Of a stretch of 64,000 bases of DNA, positions 1 to 13,900 are shown piece by piece; the first letter of the stretch is position 1, and each line of letters starts with the position of its first letter. The position numbers and the translations under genes are program-made. The DNA comes from Paguma larvata (taxonomy: Eukaryota > Chordata > Mammalia > Carnivora > Viverridae). The stretch covers positions 71,376,500 through 71,440,499 of the forward strand of contig CM057827.1 of assembly GCA_030068075.1 (NCBI GenBank), given 5' to 3'. The notes under the pieces are model-generated. The model saw nothing but the letters and a program-made list of their open reading frames with translations, did no database searches and was not told where the DNA came from.

Positions 1-130
1 GGGCCAAGTGCGGGTTTGGGCTGAGAGTGGAGCTTGCTTAAGATTTTCTTTCTCTCTCTCTCTCCTTTAGCCCCTCTCCCGTGCTTCTACTCTGTCTCAA
101 ATAAAAAATTTAAAAAAATAAATAAAAAAT
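1..130 (+). mobile_element. Carnivore tRNA-derived SINE, 3' part (cut by window edge)
   Basis: It has a CT-rich body, ctgtctcaaataaaaaa and an A-rich tail; the head lies outside the window. Confidence 0.75.
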
Positions 131-313
131 CAAAAAGCTGGCATTAAAAAACACATGGATGTATTGTGATTAGTAAAAAAACCCCACAAATTATTAAAAA
201 TATTAGTGTATTCATAATCCTATTTTTCAATCAGCAGGTATTGAAAATCTATTACTTTTCGCAAAATTTTTTGGATTTAAAAAGGTCTCCATGTTTAAAA
301 AGGTGGAGATCTG

Positions 314-538
314 GGGCACCTGGATGGCTCAGTCGGTTAAGCGGCCAACTTCGGCTCAGGTCATGATCTCACGGTCTATGAGTTCGAGCCCCGCGTTGGG
401 CTCTGTGCTGATGGCTCAGAGCCTGGAGCCTGCTTCAGATTCTGTATCCCCCTTTCTCTCTGCCCTACCCCTGCTCATACTCTGTTTCTATGTCTCTCAA
501 AAATAAATAAACGTTAAAAAAAATTAAAAAAAAAAAAA
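314..538 (+). mobile_element. Felid-type SINE with perfect target duplication
   Basis: Full-length from gggcacctgg to a poly-A tail. The 13-bp duplication aggtggagatctg flanks it (301-313 and 539-551). The intact duplication suggests a fairly young insertion. Confidence 0.9.
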
Positions 539-656
539 AGGTGGAGATCTGCCCAGCAATGAATGGGACTTGGAACAGAACCTCTCTTACTGAGGACTGA
601 CACCAGATTAAAAATGTGATCGATGGCTGGGTAAGTTTCAGGAATTCAGATATTTA

Positions 657-661
657 CTTAC

Positions 662-696
<35 letters not shown>

Positions 697-897
697 TGTT
701 TTATTTATTTTTGAGAGCAGGAGAGACAAAGCATGAGTGTAGGAGGGACAGAGAGAGAAGGAGACACAGAATCCGAAGCAGGCTCTAGGCTCTGAGCTGT
801 CAGTGCAGAGCCTGATGTGGGGCTTGAACTCAGACTGTGAGATCATGACCTGAGCCAAAGTCGAACACTTAACCGACTGAGCCACCCAGGTGCCCCA
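657..897 (-). mobile_element. Felid-type SINE
   Basis: Antisense: a (ttta)n tail, then ttgagag..., ending in ccacccaggtgcccc. A 17-bp duplication flanks it (640-656 and 898-914). Confidence 0.9.
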
Positions 898-989
898 AGG
901 AATTCAGATATTTAAACATCAAGCTTAGTCTCCATTTCTGACCTATAACCTGAACCTATCTCATAGTCCTCATTTTTGTGCCCATTTTT

Positions 990-1202
990 ATTTTATGTAT
1001 TTTTTAAAGTTTATTTATTTTTGAGAGGGAAGAGACAGCCTGAGTGAGGGAGAGGCAGACAGAGTGGGAGAGAGAGAATCCCAAGCAGGCTCTGAGTCAT
1101 CAGCACAGAACCCAATGTGGGGCTCGAACCCACAAATGTGAGATCATGACGTGAGCCGAAACCAAGAGTTGAGGCTTAACCGACTGAGCCATCCAGGCAC
1201 CC
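990..1202 (-). mobile_element. Carnivore SINE
   Basis: Antisense copy from tttatttttgagag to ccgactgagccatccaggcaccc. Confidence 0.85.
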
Positions 1203-2359
1203 TTGTGCAATTTTTAGTTCCCAGGCCTGGTAGGAACAGCAAGCTTCCTGTTGGAGGACGATGGGTCTTCTCTGGAGGCTGTTTCATAGTATCCGGTGGC
1301 TCACTCAGTTTGGGTGGGCTCTTCTGGACATTTATTATCAGGGTTTAATGAGGGTTGGGGAGGAGTTCAGAGGCAAGCCAAAAGTGAGTGTGAGGAAGAA
1401 GGAGCACATCTGGATGTCTGCTAATCACCTATTCGCAGGGAGAAAATGGCGTGGTAATCAACATTGGCCCTCCTTCCCTTTTACCCTTCCCAACCTTGGA
1501 CTCCAGGCCGCAGGAAACCAGCCAAGCCACCCTGGGCCTACAAGCTCCTGATCCCTCGGTCCTCAGCCACATCCGTCCACCACATCTCCTCACCCTGGTG
1601 GCGTTAGAGAGTTTAGGGAAAGGACACATTACATCATTCTACACAGTGAAAGACTAGAAGGGAACAGCATTGATTTTGATGCCTCATCTCCATCGTACTC
1701 TTAGTACTTGCCACGGTCCCTTGTGGAAGACACGATAAATACGACTTTTGAAAAGTATCCTTAACGTAACTATTGAAAATGGAAAAATATTTTTCCCTCC
1801 TGTATGGATTTTCAAGTACTTCTGAAGTTAAGAAAAACACTGAATAAATCTGAGAGCAAACTGAGTGCTGTCAGACAGAAGATATTGTTCTCAAACAGAG
1901 AAATTGCATTGTGATTTAAAGTAAACCTGTTAGAATCATTTTATTTTTTTTCTAATTTATTTTTACAATGAGAAATGCCTTTAGCTGTGTTACAAAATTT
2001 AGGTGAATCTGCTCAGTCCTTCTATTTTGACTGAATGAATTAGACCTAAATCAGCATTGCCCCATCTAGCCTTTTACTAATCACAGGTCAGTGAGTCAGA
2101 ACAGCCTCATGGCAAACAAGAATCAGTGTTTTCTCACATAAAGCAAGTGAGGCTTCTGTCACGCACGTTCCTAGTTGACGGTTCTTGGAGCCATCAGGAT
2201 AATATTTTCAATATCATAGGAAAGCTCTTTGCTTTTTTTGGTGAACAGATAAGCAAAAACCTTTGTTATCAATATAAAATACAAAGCATAGATTTAGCTT
2301 ATGTTTTGCAGTCACTGGCATGTAACTAACCATTAACTGCCTCTTTTATTTACCTACAT
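1203..2359. other. Intergenic sequence, nothing recognised
   Basis: Unique-looking DNA without a supported gene. Short open frames here have no protein-like features. Confidence 0.5.
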
Positions 2360-2580
2360 GCAAATAATAATTAGCATTAACTCAACACTAATTGTGTGCC
2401 AGGCTCTAGCAACCCTATGAGGTACCTATTACTTACTCCCTCAATTTTTCAAAAAGACTGAAGCATGGAGAAGTGGAACGATTTGTTCAAGGTCACAGAA
2501 CTGAAATATGAAAGATCTGAATGCAGGCTGTCTATACCTGGAGTCTGTGCTTTTTATCTGTCTTCTGTACTATAAATTTG
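2360..2580 (+). mobile_element. MIR element
   Basis: tgtgccaggctctagcaacc, ctatgaggtacctattac and caaggtcacagaactg follow the MIR core in order. Confidence 0.7.
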
Positions 2581-5044
2581 TTCCACTAAAAAAAAAGGCT
2601 TACTGTTAACCCACTGTTTTTCAGTCTCAAATGTCCTTGTGTCAATAACTTCTTGGCATTTCTGTCAACGTTCTCTCTTTTTTAAAAGAAGTATTTAGTT
2701 TTAACTTAACTTTTATTTGGGGTCAAATCAAGGATGTTTTGGGCTCATAAAAATTCATTTCTACAAAGAGCTGCTGGGAGAAAGTATACATCTGTTCACT
2801 GAGACATTATTTCAAAACTTCCAGAATATGTGCGGGCTGGGTCTTTTCAACACTTCGCTAAAACATAACTCAGTGTGATGAGATCAACAAGAAACTTACA
2901 TTTTAGTAGGTGACAACAGGGGATAAAAAAAAGACTCCATTTTCCTATTAAGCCATTCTGTACTTGTGCTTGGTGACACCGGCTGATTGATGATCTCCTG
3001 CTGGCATGGCCAATTCCACAAAAGGACCCACACAGATGTGTGCCAACAACGTGGGGCATGAGGGCGTCCATTTTCTTTTTGGAGTGACGCAGTTTTGGGT
3101 TTAGATTTATGATGTTTTTAATTGGCAACGGTGGCTCCTATGATGTTTATAAGAAGGTGGAGAATGAGTGTTTGCTAGGCTTTGAAAGTCAATTGTTCAG
3201 AAATTCCAAAACATGTGCCCGGTCAATGGGTTTGCTGTCAAAACAGAGAAGATTGATAGAGAGGAAGACATTTCTTTAGAGAGCACATTATAGTCCTAGC
3301 CTTCGAGTGCCCTTAAGGGAGACCAATTTGCAAGGCTGGTATTTACTCTTTCATTTAGCTTCCTTGTGATATTTACATAGTAATGGTTTCAGTTTAACTT
3401 GGGAATGTTATTTTAAATCCTATACATGCTGCATATAAAAGTGTCCAAATGAATTATCTTATGTGTTTACTGTTTCTCGATGTTTGTTTCTGTGCCTTTT
3501 TGAAACTACCGTCTACCAATCACCGTCTCCATTCTTTTCACTGTCAGCAGGGTCCCCTCACAGGAAATATGTCTTCCTCAGGTGCCTCTAGTAACAGATT
3601 TCCATATTTGAGGGTTATACCAAATTCCATACGAACCCAAACTATTTCTCTTAGTAAGTACCCAGGTGAGTGGTTTTCTCCACTGGTGAGTGGTTGGTCC
3701 CCCTGGCCTTAGAAAGAGCACGTAAGCTGTGGTAGGCCCGAGGGGGGCCTATAATACACTAGAAAGCCATCCATTTGTCATTTGTGTAGGAGCAGAAAAG
3801 CTATTTAATATGGCTGATCTGATAAATACAGATGTAGTGGGTAAACATTTTGCAATTGACTCAGAGGTACAAACGGGACAGTTTTCTTTTCTCTAACAAC
3901 TGAGTTTCTAATTCCAGCAACCATTTTTTGCCTGCTATCAGAAAACTTACTTTAAGCAAAGATAGGGTTTTCATAAGTAAATCATAATTTTTGAAATCTG
4001 TGCAGGATTTTCTCCACCAGTTCAAGTCGTCCCCCCATCCCACCTTCTTGGAATGACATCTAAGTTAGTTCTAGAGGGCTTAAATGTTCCTGACAGTGCT
4101 TGGGGACACCTGGCCCACACTGTCATACATTCGGATGAAGTCCTGGGGCTGGTCTGCAGCATTACTGTTTTGATCTGTCCAGGTGTGTGAGTCCCTGTAG
4201 GTTTCCAGTTGTTGATCCACATGTTTTGTGTCCTTCTTATAAAATTTAGGCCACTCCAGATTCACTAAGGCTCTCTTGGTTAATTTCCATGTTTTTTTTG
4301 TCCATATGAAAATTCAGCTGCTCCAACCTCAGTCTGGCAGAACCAGGCTGCCTTGGGCTCTCCGAACCATTGGCACTACTGCACAGCCATCTCTGGAAAC
4401 TTGCAAGGATGTTGTCACCAAGGCTTTCTGACAGGAATTAGTTGTAAGTCCTTTACTCTCGGATTCTCACAACTGCTTTGAGGCTTCATTATTGCCCTTT
4501 CCACCTCCCTGGCGGGAAAGGGGTAAGGAGGTAGGACACAGAGATCTTCACCAGTATCTTATTTTCTTGCTTTTGCCTCCAGCACCCCTAGGGATTCCCA
4601 CAGACCAAAAGTCTGCACGACATCTAGGGCTGCATTCATTGCTCTTTGTATCAACCCGTCTTCTCAGAGATCTTTTTAAGGCATAGATTTCTTCCTAAAC
4701 TCAAAAGACGTAAAACTCAGACTCCTTTATTTCATTGTACCGTTTCTAGAGAAAGTTTCCAAATTTTATTTTGAAGTTTGAAAGCAAAGAATTTACTTAT
4801 TCTTTTTTCTTTTGTGTTCATTATGCTCTCTCTCCTTCGGTACAAGAAGTCAGGACTTCCTGCCTAACATGAGAAGGATTGCAGGGCACAAGGGGATTAT
4901 CAGAAATAAAATACACATCTGCTCATACAGAAATCTTACTTTGTCACAAATAAGAGTAAGATTGGGAATTAAGATTATCAGTTTACTAACACCTTTCTAT
5001 AAGATCAGAGAAAATATAAGTGATTACCTTCTGAGAAGCCATCC
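2581..5044. other. Intergenic sequence, nothing recognised
   Basis: No exon, RSS or clear repeat seen on either strand. Confidence 0.5.
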
Positions 5045-5280
5045 AGGGCACTGATTAAGAGCACGAACTAAAGAACTCCCAGGTTTGGATTCAAATCCTG
5101 GGAATACATAACCTAGGACAAATTATTTAGTCTCCTTGTGCCTCATTCTTCTATAAACTGGGCTGATAACTGGGGTTGTTCTGAGAATTAAATTAGTTAA
5201 TATATGTAGAACATTCAGAACAGAAACTTTCAAAAGTAAGCACTTAACAAATGCTAATTATTAATTATTATCAATTATTA
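5045..5280 (+). mobile_element. MIR element
   Basis: gattaagagcacgaact, attcaaatcctggg, tgggctgataac and gttctgagaattaaatt follow the MIRb order. Confidence 0.65.
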
Positions 5281-5749
5281 TTAGATGTTTCCAGCACATG
5301 TGTTGAGAACATTTAAAAGTAACTATCTCATGCGCACATGTGTTCCAAACGACGCGTGTAGACATTTATTTACCTTTTCAGTTGCTTTGCCCATATTGTC
5401 AAGTTTTAACTTTTTTTCACTTTCTTGATGCAACTGATTAGTTGTTTAGGCATCACACAGAGACATCTTATTTTATCTACATGGAATTTCTCAGTACAAA
5501 ACGAAGTCGCCCAGATTTGGTCACATTGTGATGTTGAGGGTACAGACCTCCAGACTGACAAGTCTACCCAGAACTTGTGACCCCAATTGCATGAAGTTAG
5601 GAATCAACTACAAAGTTAAAGGAAAGCATCTACACAAGACTATTCTTACTTCTGACAGCTACAAGTTTAGGAGTTTCCAAAAACCGTCTTAGGTTCCATT
5701 ATTCTCTAGAAAGTTCTGACAGAACTCTTTGAAACTTAGTTACTTTTAT

Positions 5750-5842
5750 TACAAAAAAAGAAACGAAAAGAAAGAAAAGGAAAGGAAAGAAAAGGGAAAA
5801 AAAAGAAAAGGAAAGGAAAGAAAAGAAAAGGAAAGGAAAGAA
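5750..5842. repeat. Polypurine (A/G) low-complexity tract
   Basis: About 90 bp almost entirely A and G on the plus strand (aaagaaaaggaaagg units). Confidence 0.9.
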
Positions 5843-7389
5843 TACATTGAAACATCCAAGGTAAAAGATGCATAGGAAAGTCTGGGAGATTTCCAAACTC
5901 AGAAGTTTCCATTGTCATCAGAGATGGGCTGCCCTCTCAACATCACTACGTGACAAATATTCACAGAGTATTGCCAACTCAGGAAAGTCACTTGAGCTTG
6001 GTGTCCCAAATTTTTATTGGGACCTCATTATGTAGGTATGATTGATTGATTGATTGCCCACGTGGTTGAACTCAGTCTCAGGGTTAATTGATATCATGTA
6101 ACCCAACATCTCACCATAAATGATATGTTTAGTCTTTTTGTCAGGGTCAACCCCCTACCCTGGGACAGTAGGGTGTTACCAGCCCCATGCTGAATCCTCT
6201 TGTTAGCAGAAACTATCAAGTGTGATCTGAAAGGCCCATCCTCTATAACAAAGATAGTCCTATAAGTCAGGAAAATCCAAGGATTTACAAGTTACTTCCT
6301 AGGAGCTGGGACAAAGTCCCATCTTTAGGCAAAGCTAAATTCCTTCCTACCCATTAGTGGAATAGTAAGCAAATCTCATTGTCAGTAATCCAAGGTTTCC
6401 CACCGTCTCTCAGGGCCTGGTCCACTATAATCTCTTACCTTATTTGGAGGTAACATTTGGAGATGATTAGTGTAACATTGATACTATGTCCACTCTCCAT
6501 ATAAGCATATTCTCTGTGGTTTTTGACATTTACACTAAACTTTGGTTTGAGAGTAAAATTAATTCCAGAAACATGCTTGTCATCCAAAGGACTTGGATAT
6601 CAAAGAGAATTTCCCTAGAAGAAATAACAGAAACTCAGATGATTCTTTCCATAACCCAAAAATATTCATGTAAAAATGATTACAATACTGTAATATAATA
6701 TAAAATAATTTTTAAAAACACACAAAATATAAAAGAAAATACATATTGACCAGCATTTACCTTTGAAAAACTTTGTGGCTGTTGTGAGGAAGAGGAGAGA
6801 GAGGAGGGTTGGTGTGTTGGACGACTTTCACTATCACTAATGGAATCACTGCTATCTATTGGCTCAATGGAATCTTTTTCTTTTTGTGCAACTTTAATAA
6901 GGCACTTGTCCAATGACACTTGTTTTTGCCCCCTTTTGAGGATTTTGCAGAAATGTGACAATGCATTGATGATCACCCACAATCCCGCAGCAAGTGAATG
7001 AAAGAGAGAGAGAGAGTAGAGAGAGAGAAGAACCATGGCTCAATTGTGATCATGTGATGTTCGGCATCACGTACTACTCTTGTTGTAAGACATCGCTCAT
7101 TTATCAAGTTAAAATTTGTTAGAAATATACTCTTGTCTTGCAGAACTTTCGTGGAACAAGTTACTCCCAATCCAAGGTTTTACTGCGCTTTTGTGTGAAT
7201 TCTCTTTAAAGTCTTTATTTTTTGTCTTCACTCATCTTGAACTACAGCTTCACTCCCAGAAACATTGCTTTGTGTGTCTCCAATCTTCTTTGGGTATTTG
7301 AGAGTTTGAGTTAATGGACGTGTCACTGGGAGCATCTCCACTTACAGAACAGTCCAGTGCAGAGTAAGATAGATTCTTGATGGCTCAGA
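5843..7389. other. Intergenic; probable old interspersed repeat at about 6,050-6,430
   Basis: The stretch ttgtcagggtcaacccccta with catgctgaatcctcttgtta reads like a mammalian ancient repeat, family unknown. The rest shows nothing. Confidence 0.35.
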
Positions 7390-7770
7390 TTCATTCATTC
7401 ATCAGCTATCACATTCCTTTGTGTCAGGCATTATTCTGAACAAAGGGCATTTAGTGGAATTTAGAGGTTGATAAGAAAGACAGCTATTCATTATACAGAT
7501 AATCACACAGAAATACATAGAAACTGTGATAAGGCATATAAAGTAAAACCTGTTTCCCTCTTTCATAGAAATTATAGGGTTCTTTGAAACAATAAAACAA
7601 AGGGAATAAATTTAGATTGGGGGCAGGAAATTGCTCATTGAGGAAGTGACATTTAATTCAAGATCACAAGAATGGGTAAGGATTAGCTAAGTGACTGGAA
7701 ACTGATTTGATATGAGCTGGTAAGAAAGGCATGATGTAAGCTTTAAATTTAGTCTTTGAATGGCCTCCCT
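7390..7770 (+). mobile_element. L2 remnant
   Basis: cattcattcatcagctatc, tgtcaggcattattctgaac and gaggaagtgacatttaattc match the L2 layout. Confidence 0.45.
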
Positions 7771-9400
7771 ACTCCCACTAAATGAGGAAAATGTTCCCTG
7801 ATTAAACTTGAAATTCAAAGGTCCTTTGTATCCAAGGTCCTAACTGACTCGGGGGTCAAAAAGAAATCGAGTGAAGATATTTAGTGAGGTTGTAATGAAA
7901 CACTCCAAGAAGAGAAGGCTTTGGAAAGTTTTCAGTTCATCTCATTCCCATGTCTCTACCAATCGAAGGCTCTCTCTAGCATTCAGGAGGTTGCTGCCAG
8001 TGGAATAGAGCTTAAGGGGACCACTCTGCTTTCATTCCATGACATGTCCAAGGCCAGCCCTCAAAATCGACTTTATTCCTTTGCATAGTCACAGTCCTGC
8101 CAGGCAAAGGAACCAGAAATCACTGTCAAGCATTATGAATTGTTCCTTGTTAAGATGAACTGAATGTGCCCCAGTGAGATGGTTAAGCAGTTCTAATACT
8201 CAGCTTGAAGTATATCGGAATGAAAGCCGCGGACTAAACACAGTGAGATAGATGTCTGTGTGATAGATGTGATAAGTGGTTTTACCTTATCTAAGCAGAG
8301 AGGGATTTGGGGAGGGATAGTAGATGACTCACAGAATCATCAGGAAAGCTGGGGAAATACTCTGGCCCTGACTTCTAGGAGTAATGACCAGAGTCCTTTG
8401 TACAACTGGTCCGGTAAGGAGGTCACTGTCTCTGTCCCAATCACAAGACCCCTTGATGGTGATGCTAAATGTCTAGATCAGGAAGCTGCTTTCAGTCCCA
8501 CCAGCCACAGAACATGCAGCCAAACTGGCCCGACGAGGAAGCTGTGCTCCTGACAGCATCAAAAACCTACTATTCCTGCCAAACCCAGAACCATGCAGCC
8601 TGCCTCTATTACCCCAAACTAAGAAAAGGATGTCCCTGCCTAGACTGTTTTTCACATGGCTTATCTCCCAAGTAAAGGCTCAGGTCCATACCCCAGCTGC
8701 AAGGGATCCTGGGAAATCCAGTTATTAAAAATAACTGCCTTGGGAAGGCAGAATTCATAGCATGTGGAACTATCAATGTGGGGATCATGCTTGAATCCTT
8801 TTTGGAAGCCATCAATGGTAGTTGTTCTTTAAAGTAAAAAAGAATACCCAGAGAGATAAAACAAGAAAGATGATTATAGGAATAAAAGAAAGATTCTGAA
8901 GAATTAAGAATTCTCAGTCTAACGAGGTGAAGAACGAGAGAAATTATAGAAAATACTTCATAATTTAATAATGTCACAACAGATAGTATAATGAACTTGA
9001 TCACTTGAAGCCGAGTAAAGCTGAAGTTTGAAGCTGATTTAAGTATAAGGGCTTTACAGCCTACAAAACCACATTACTAGTGTCGGCATAGTTTGTATTT
9101 ATCCTAACTTGACACTAATTATGTGTAAAAGAGTTCAGGGATGAGAAATAAAAACTAGTTTTTAAAGGCAGTGGTATATTAATATCAGGAAAAAAAACCA
9201 GTCAGGTTTGCTAGTAACTGTTTTTGCCAATGCCATCTGTAGCGATCATTTATTTTTGTTTTTATTCTTTATCTCAAGCCGACAGGGCTGTTTTCTAAAT
9301 ATTTATACAAAATGATTTTTTATGTTTGAAGTGTCAACAATTATTAGTGACTAGGGACAGAGAAAATGAAATGCATGAAATTATTAACTAAAGAATTAAG
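7771..9400. other. Intergenic sequence, nothing firm
   Basis: Unique-looking DNA; the part near 8,690-8,750 (gctgcaagggatcctgggaa) may be an old repeat. Confidence 0.4.
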
Positions 9401-9624
9401 AGGGAGGCACCTGGGTGGCTCAGTTGGCTAAGCATCTGACTTCGGCTCAGGTCATGATCTCACGGATTGTAGTTCAAGTCTGCGTAGGGTTCTCTGCTGT
9501 CAGCGTGGAGCCTGCTTTGGTTCCTGTCTCCCTCTCTCTGCCCTCCCCGGGTCATGCTTTCTCTCTGTCTCAAAAATAAATTAAAACATCAAAAAACATT
9601 TTTTAAGTAAATCTATTTTAAAAA
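9401..9624 (+). mobile_element. Carnivore SINE
   Basis: Head aggcacctgggtggctcag through an A-rich tail; duplication aaagaattaag at 9390-9400 and 9625-9635. Confidence 0.9.
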
Positions 9625-9639
9625 AAAGAATTAAGTGGT

Positions 9640-10175
9640 ATATATGATCAAACAATAAACTCCCTCCTAAATTCTAGGTATACTTGAAGAGGCATTGTTC
9701 CTTCTAATGCTTTTAGATGGCTTTTTCTCTGGCCTCAGGCAGTTTCCACATGCCTTATAGCACTCTGCTAAATACTTGAGGGGATTCTCTATAGACCTTC
9801 AGGGACCTGTCTGAATACCTCTCATTTCTCTGATATCCTGTCCTCTGAACTATAGCTCCTCCAGTCTCAGCTCTGTGTCCTCAACTCAGGGAAGCCACCA
9901 GGTTCTGCCTCTGTTTTCCATGGTCTGGAAATTCCCTTAAAGACAATAAGCTGGGGCAATATTAGGGCTTACCTCATTTGTTCTCATCTCTTGGGGATCA
10001 CTGGCATTCATTGCCTGGTAGACAGTGTCTTAAAAACTGTTCACATAATTTGCCTGGGGCTTTCTGTTGGTTGTTTCAGGTGGAAGGGCAAATCTGGTCT
10101 GTGTCATTCCATCTTGGCTAGAAGCAGAAATCCAAATAAGATGATTTTTAGTGGTTGTATCCATTACACAGATGC
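9640..10175 (+). mobile_element. Ancient L1 3' UTR-like fragment
   Basis: ttgtttcaggtggaagggcaaatctgg and cattccatcttggctagaagcag (10070-10130) resemble old L1M 3' UTRs. Assignment by recall only. Confidence 0.4.
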
Positions 10176-10489
10176 GCCGAAAAATTTAGACCAATTCTTC
10201 TATCTTTAGAAATTTAGGTTTCTCCTTCTCTTTTCTTTTAAATAAAGTTCTCATGATCGTTTTAAAAAATAAATCTTTATACATCATCTACCTCTACCTT
10301 ATAGCTAATATCTTTCGATAAAGGTAAGGTTTTTATTATCCTGGTTTTCCAGGTGATGAATGAAGCTGGAAGTGGTGATATGGTTTCTCTAAGGTCACTG
10401 GGATCAAGATTCCAGGAGTTTGCCTACTAAATCCTGCAAAGAAGTGTTTTCAACAGAGGCCTAGAAACTACTCTGTTCACTTCACTTAT

Positions 10490-10940
10490 TCCTAAAACCA
10501 CTTATTAGACTCTTCTAGATATCAGACACTGGACTGGTTGCAGGAGAAACATTGGTGAGCAAGACACGCAAGGCTCTGAGCTCACTTACATTCTCTGTGG
10601 GCCAAAATGACACTCAGCAAGTCAACAATGAGGCAAAATAGGGAGGCATAAAAAGAAAATCAGAAGGAACAAGTCACTTCCAATGAAAAAGATGAATGCA
10701 AAGTAATATAATTTCATGCATTTTTTTTTCAGTTTCTTCTTCTGGCAAAGTAATATACTAATCAGTCTGCGGATGGGAAAATGAACAAAATATATCCCTG
10801 CTATGAAGAAACATTCATTATCAAAACAGATGACAAGTCTGGGTAGATCAATGAGAGCATTCCTTGCTCCAGGCACTGTGCTAGGCACTAGGCACACAGT
10901 AATGACCAAGACATGTGGTACCTGCCCTCATGGAGCTTGT
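10490..10940 (+). mobile_element. L2 fragments
   Basis: Two L2-like stretches: 10,500-10,610 (cagacactggactggttgca) and 10,860-10,940 (aggcactgtgctaggcacta, ctcatggagcttgtagttg). Confidence 0.5.
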
Positions 10941-13900
10941 AGTTGTTCAATTTCAGGAGCAGCCTGATTCATGGAAATGAGGCTAAGGTAAGACACATTG
11001 GGCCAGACTGAGTTTCTCTGAAGAGGGTTCTAATAGTTCCCTTGCAGTTGTCACACCAACCTGACACCAATGCCTGGTAAATGCTCTATGAGCACCTACT
11101 GATTTAGTGACTGATGACAAGACACAAGAGAGGAAAAGCTGACCAGGCCACGTTTCTCGATGGACCAGTTTCCACCAGTTCATTCATTTGACAACTTCTA
11201 TTCGAAGTAATGGATACAAATGACCTGTTAGCTTTGGCATCTTTACACCAGAGAATCTTTCTGCACTCCAACCTTCCACACAGTAATAATCACTGAAGAT
11301 ACTTAGAAAAATTGAGACCCAGAAGCCTGTCTTTGTGAATGATCTTGTCAACTCTATGAAGCAACTTTATCCTTGTTTGTGTCTTTTCTCTATTTTTACC
11401 TGTGGGTTTATCAGATGGAAAAAATCTTTTGGTTCTCAGAAAGGATCGGTGGACTTTCAGACAGATAAGATATTTTGTACAAGAATAGTTTTTTGCTTTT
11501 TCCTCTCTGCTAGGGTAAACATATCCTGGGTCTCCCTTCTGTCCCACTGTGTAATCCCATTCAGACCCTCTGACCTCAGCACTCGCTTTCAGTAAAGTGA
11601 CTTAGGTGTGTCCCATCCACAAAACTAGGAACATGTATCATGACATGGAGAATGTTGTCGGTAGTCACTGGGACAGGTTCATGGACCAGCATCTACAGCT
11701 TTTGAAGAGGAAGAAGCACTCTTGAGAGCAGATGGGAAGGGGCTGCATGTCTTCCTTCTCTGTGTTCTGTCTCTTCAGTGGAAGAGACAACAGTGTTTTA
11801 GTTTCCTTAAAAGCGGAACTAGCGACAAAGGCATCTTTGTGTAGGGCATGTATTTGGAAAGTGATCCCCGGGAGCAGGAGTGAAGCATAAAGGAAGTAAA
11901 TCTGGACAGCGGGGAAAACCCATGCTTTCAATGGTGCGTGATGGAGCTGGCCACTATTGTTATGCCAGAGCTTGATCCTGCTGGGACCTTCTGAGGTGCC
12001 TATGGAATGTGCTGCAGACTTTGCCGTCTGTGGAGGGTAGGGTTGGTGTGAAGCTGAAACCATTTATTTGGTGGGTTTTTTCCCCCATTGCTCAAAAGTA
12101 GTCCCAAGAGTATTCATTTTTCCTGCATTTCACGGTTGTGTGGTAAGAGTACCCAGCAGATTCCTAAGATATTCCACACCTTGATGTCAGAGAAGCCCCT
12201 AGTCAGGAAACAAGAGGTACACCTCTCTGGCCAGCTGAGGGGAGGCACTGACATGTTGCACATGCATCCATCCGGAAGAAGCCTGCAGAACCTGGTTGTC
12301 ACAAGAGTGACAACAGGAAGGGCGGGACTGATGGGCTATGAAGTTATGTACAAGAGGCAGCTGATATAAACCACTTGGCATTTGCCATCTTTTTTTCCTT
12401 TTCCCAAAGTATTTGCTCCTATTTGGCCCCAAACCACGGGTCCTAGCTGTTACTTATTTTCCAGTAGCCTGGATCTAGGAATATTTTTGGTTCTTCAACT
12501 TCAGCCTCAATTATCCACTCACCAAGACATCATTGACTAAATCTCACTGCTTCTACTTTTTACTGTTTCAACTGCCCATAAAACAAAAGGTGTTCTAGAA
12601 GTTCGTTCACACCTCATGGAATTTCAACATTGGTTCCTCACCAGGAAATGGGGACTTGATTTGAAATGGCTATATAATAAGACTTTGGAAATGGAGCCAG
12701 GCCTGAGGCTAGTAGAGATTGTTAGGCTTTTGGAGAACTCTGCTGAGTCTCAAGGACAAATAGAAGAGAAAGAAAGAGGGAAGAAAAAAGAAAAAGAAGA
12801 GAGAAAACGTTATTGGGGTATGGTGGTGGGTGGTGAAAGGTCTCTGATGGATTCCTCCAGGCTGCCATTGATACTCTCACTCGTACTGGAATCCTATTTT
12901 GAAAGTTTCTTGCTTGTTTAAAGTTGATCCTCTTTTGTGTTTTTTCCCCAGTTGGCATCCATGGAGCATGGTCTCAGGGCCAGCTTTGTGACTTTGTCTG
13001 AACAACTTACTTATAAAACCCCCTCTTTCTCAGCAGAAATCTGTGGAAGATTCATTACCTTAAGACTTCACTGAAGAGATTCAAATATTTTATTGGTAGT
13101 TGAAATAGTGGGAGATTTATACAAATGAAAGGAACGTATGTCTGATGGATGATTGATGAATAGCTGTCCTTGACGTGGAAATGGGGTTTAGAAGATGAGT
13201 CTGGCATCTTTCTTTAAATGGAGAAGGGAGCAATGTTTCAGAATTTAAGAAGAACTGCCAAGTTTGAAAAGGAAGTGGAGAGTCACTTAATGTCAGTTAA
13301 TGTGCCAGGGCAGAATGAGAGAGATCGCTAAAACATGACCTAGAGGCAAAAAAATAATATTGCACCTGGAAGCCCTACGGGCAGGATAAGAAACTTTTAG
13401 AGCTGAACATCTAGCCTTGTTCTCATTGACTAGTTTGCGCCCGTGGATGGAGTTGTGCAGCAGTCAAAGGACTTTAACTTCTAATTCTTCTAGCTTCCTG
13501 CCTCTTGAAATATAAAGGTTTTGTGCTCTCACGATTGAGTTCAGAGCCACCAAGGGAGAATCAGGGACACCGGGAGTCATGTAGTTTCTAGGATTGCTGG
13601 ATGAGAAGGTCTTTTTTTTAATCCTTCAGACCTTGACTGTCTGTCCCTTTTCTCCCTCACTGATCCATCTGCTCCTTCTGAGACAGATCAGCTAGGTTAA
13701 TGAGAGCACCACAAAGAAAGGACCATAAAACTATGAAAATACTGACCTTCCCAACAGCAGAAAATTTCCATGATCCCCAGGATGCTTGTATGGAATAGTG
13801 TTCTGTGACTTTTTCCCAAATATTATAAGCCTCTTTGGAAGATGCTTTTATTTATTACCTGACAGGACCCATTTATCTGAGGTATAGTCTGAATAAATGG

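Noticed and set aside
314..400. tRNA-like promoter boxes in SINE heads
   Set aside because: SINEs derive from a tRNA; the cloverleaf is degraded and these are not tRNA genes.
8235..8280. Heptamer-like cacagtg on the plus strand
   Set aside because: No nonamer at 12 or 23 bp; chance heptamer.
10872..10884. Heptamer-like gcactgtgc (minus CACAGTG)
   Set aside because: Lies within an L2 fragment and has no nonamer at either spacing.
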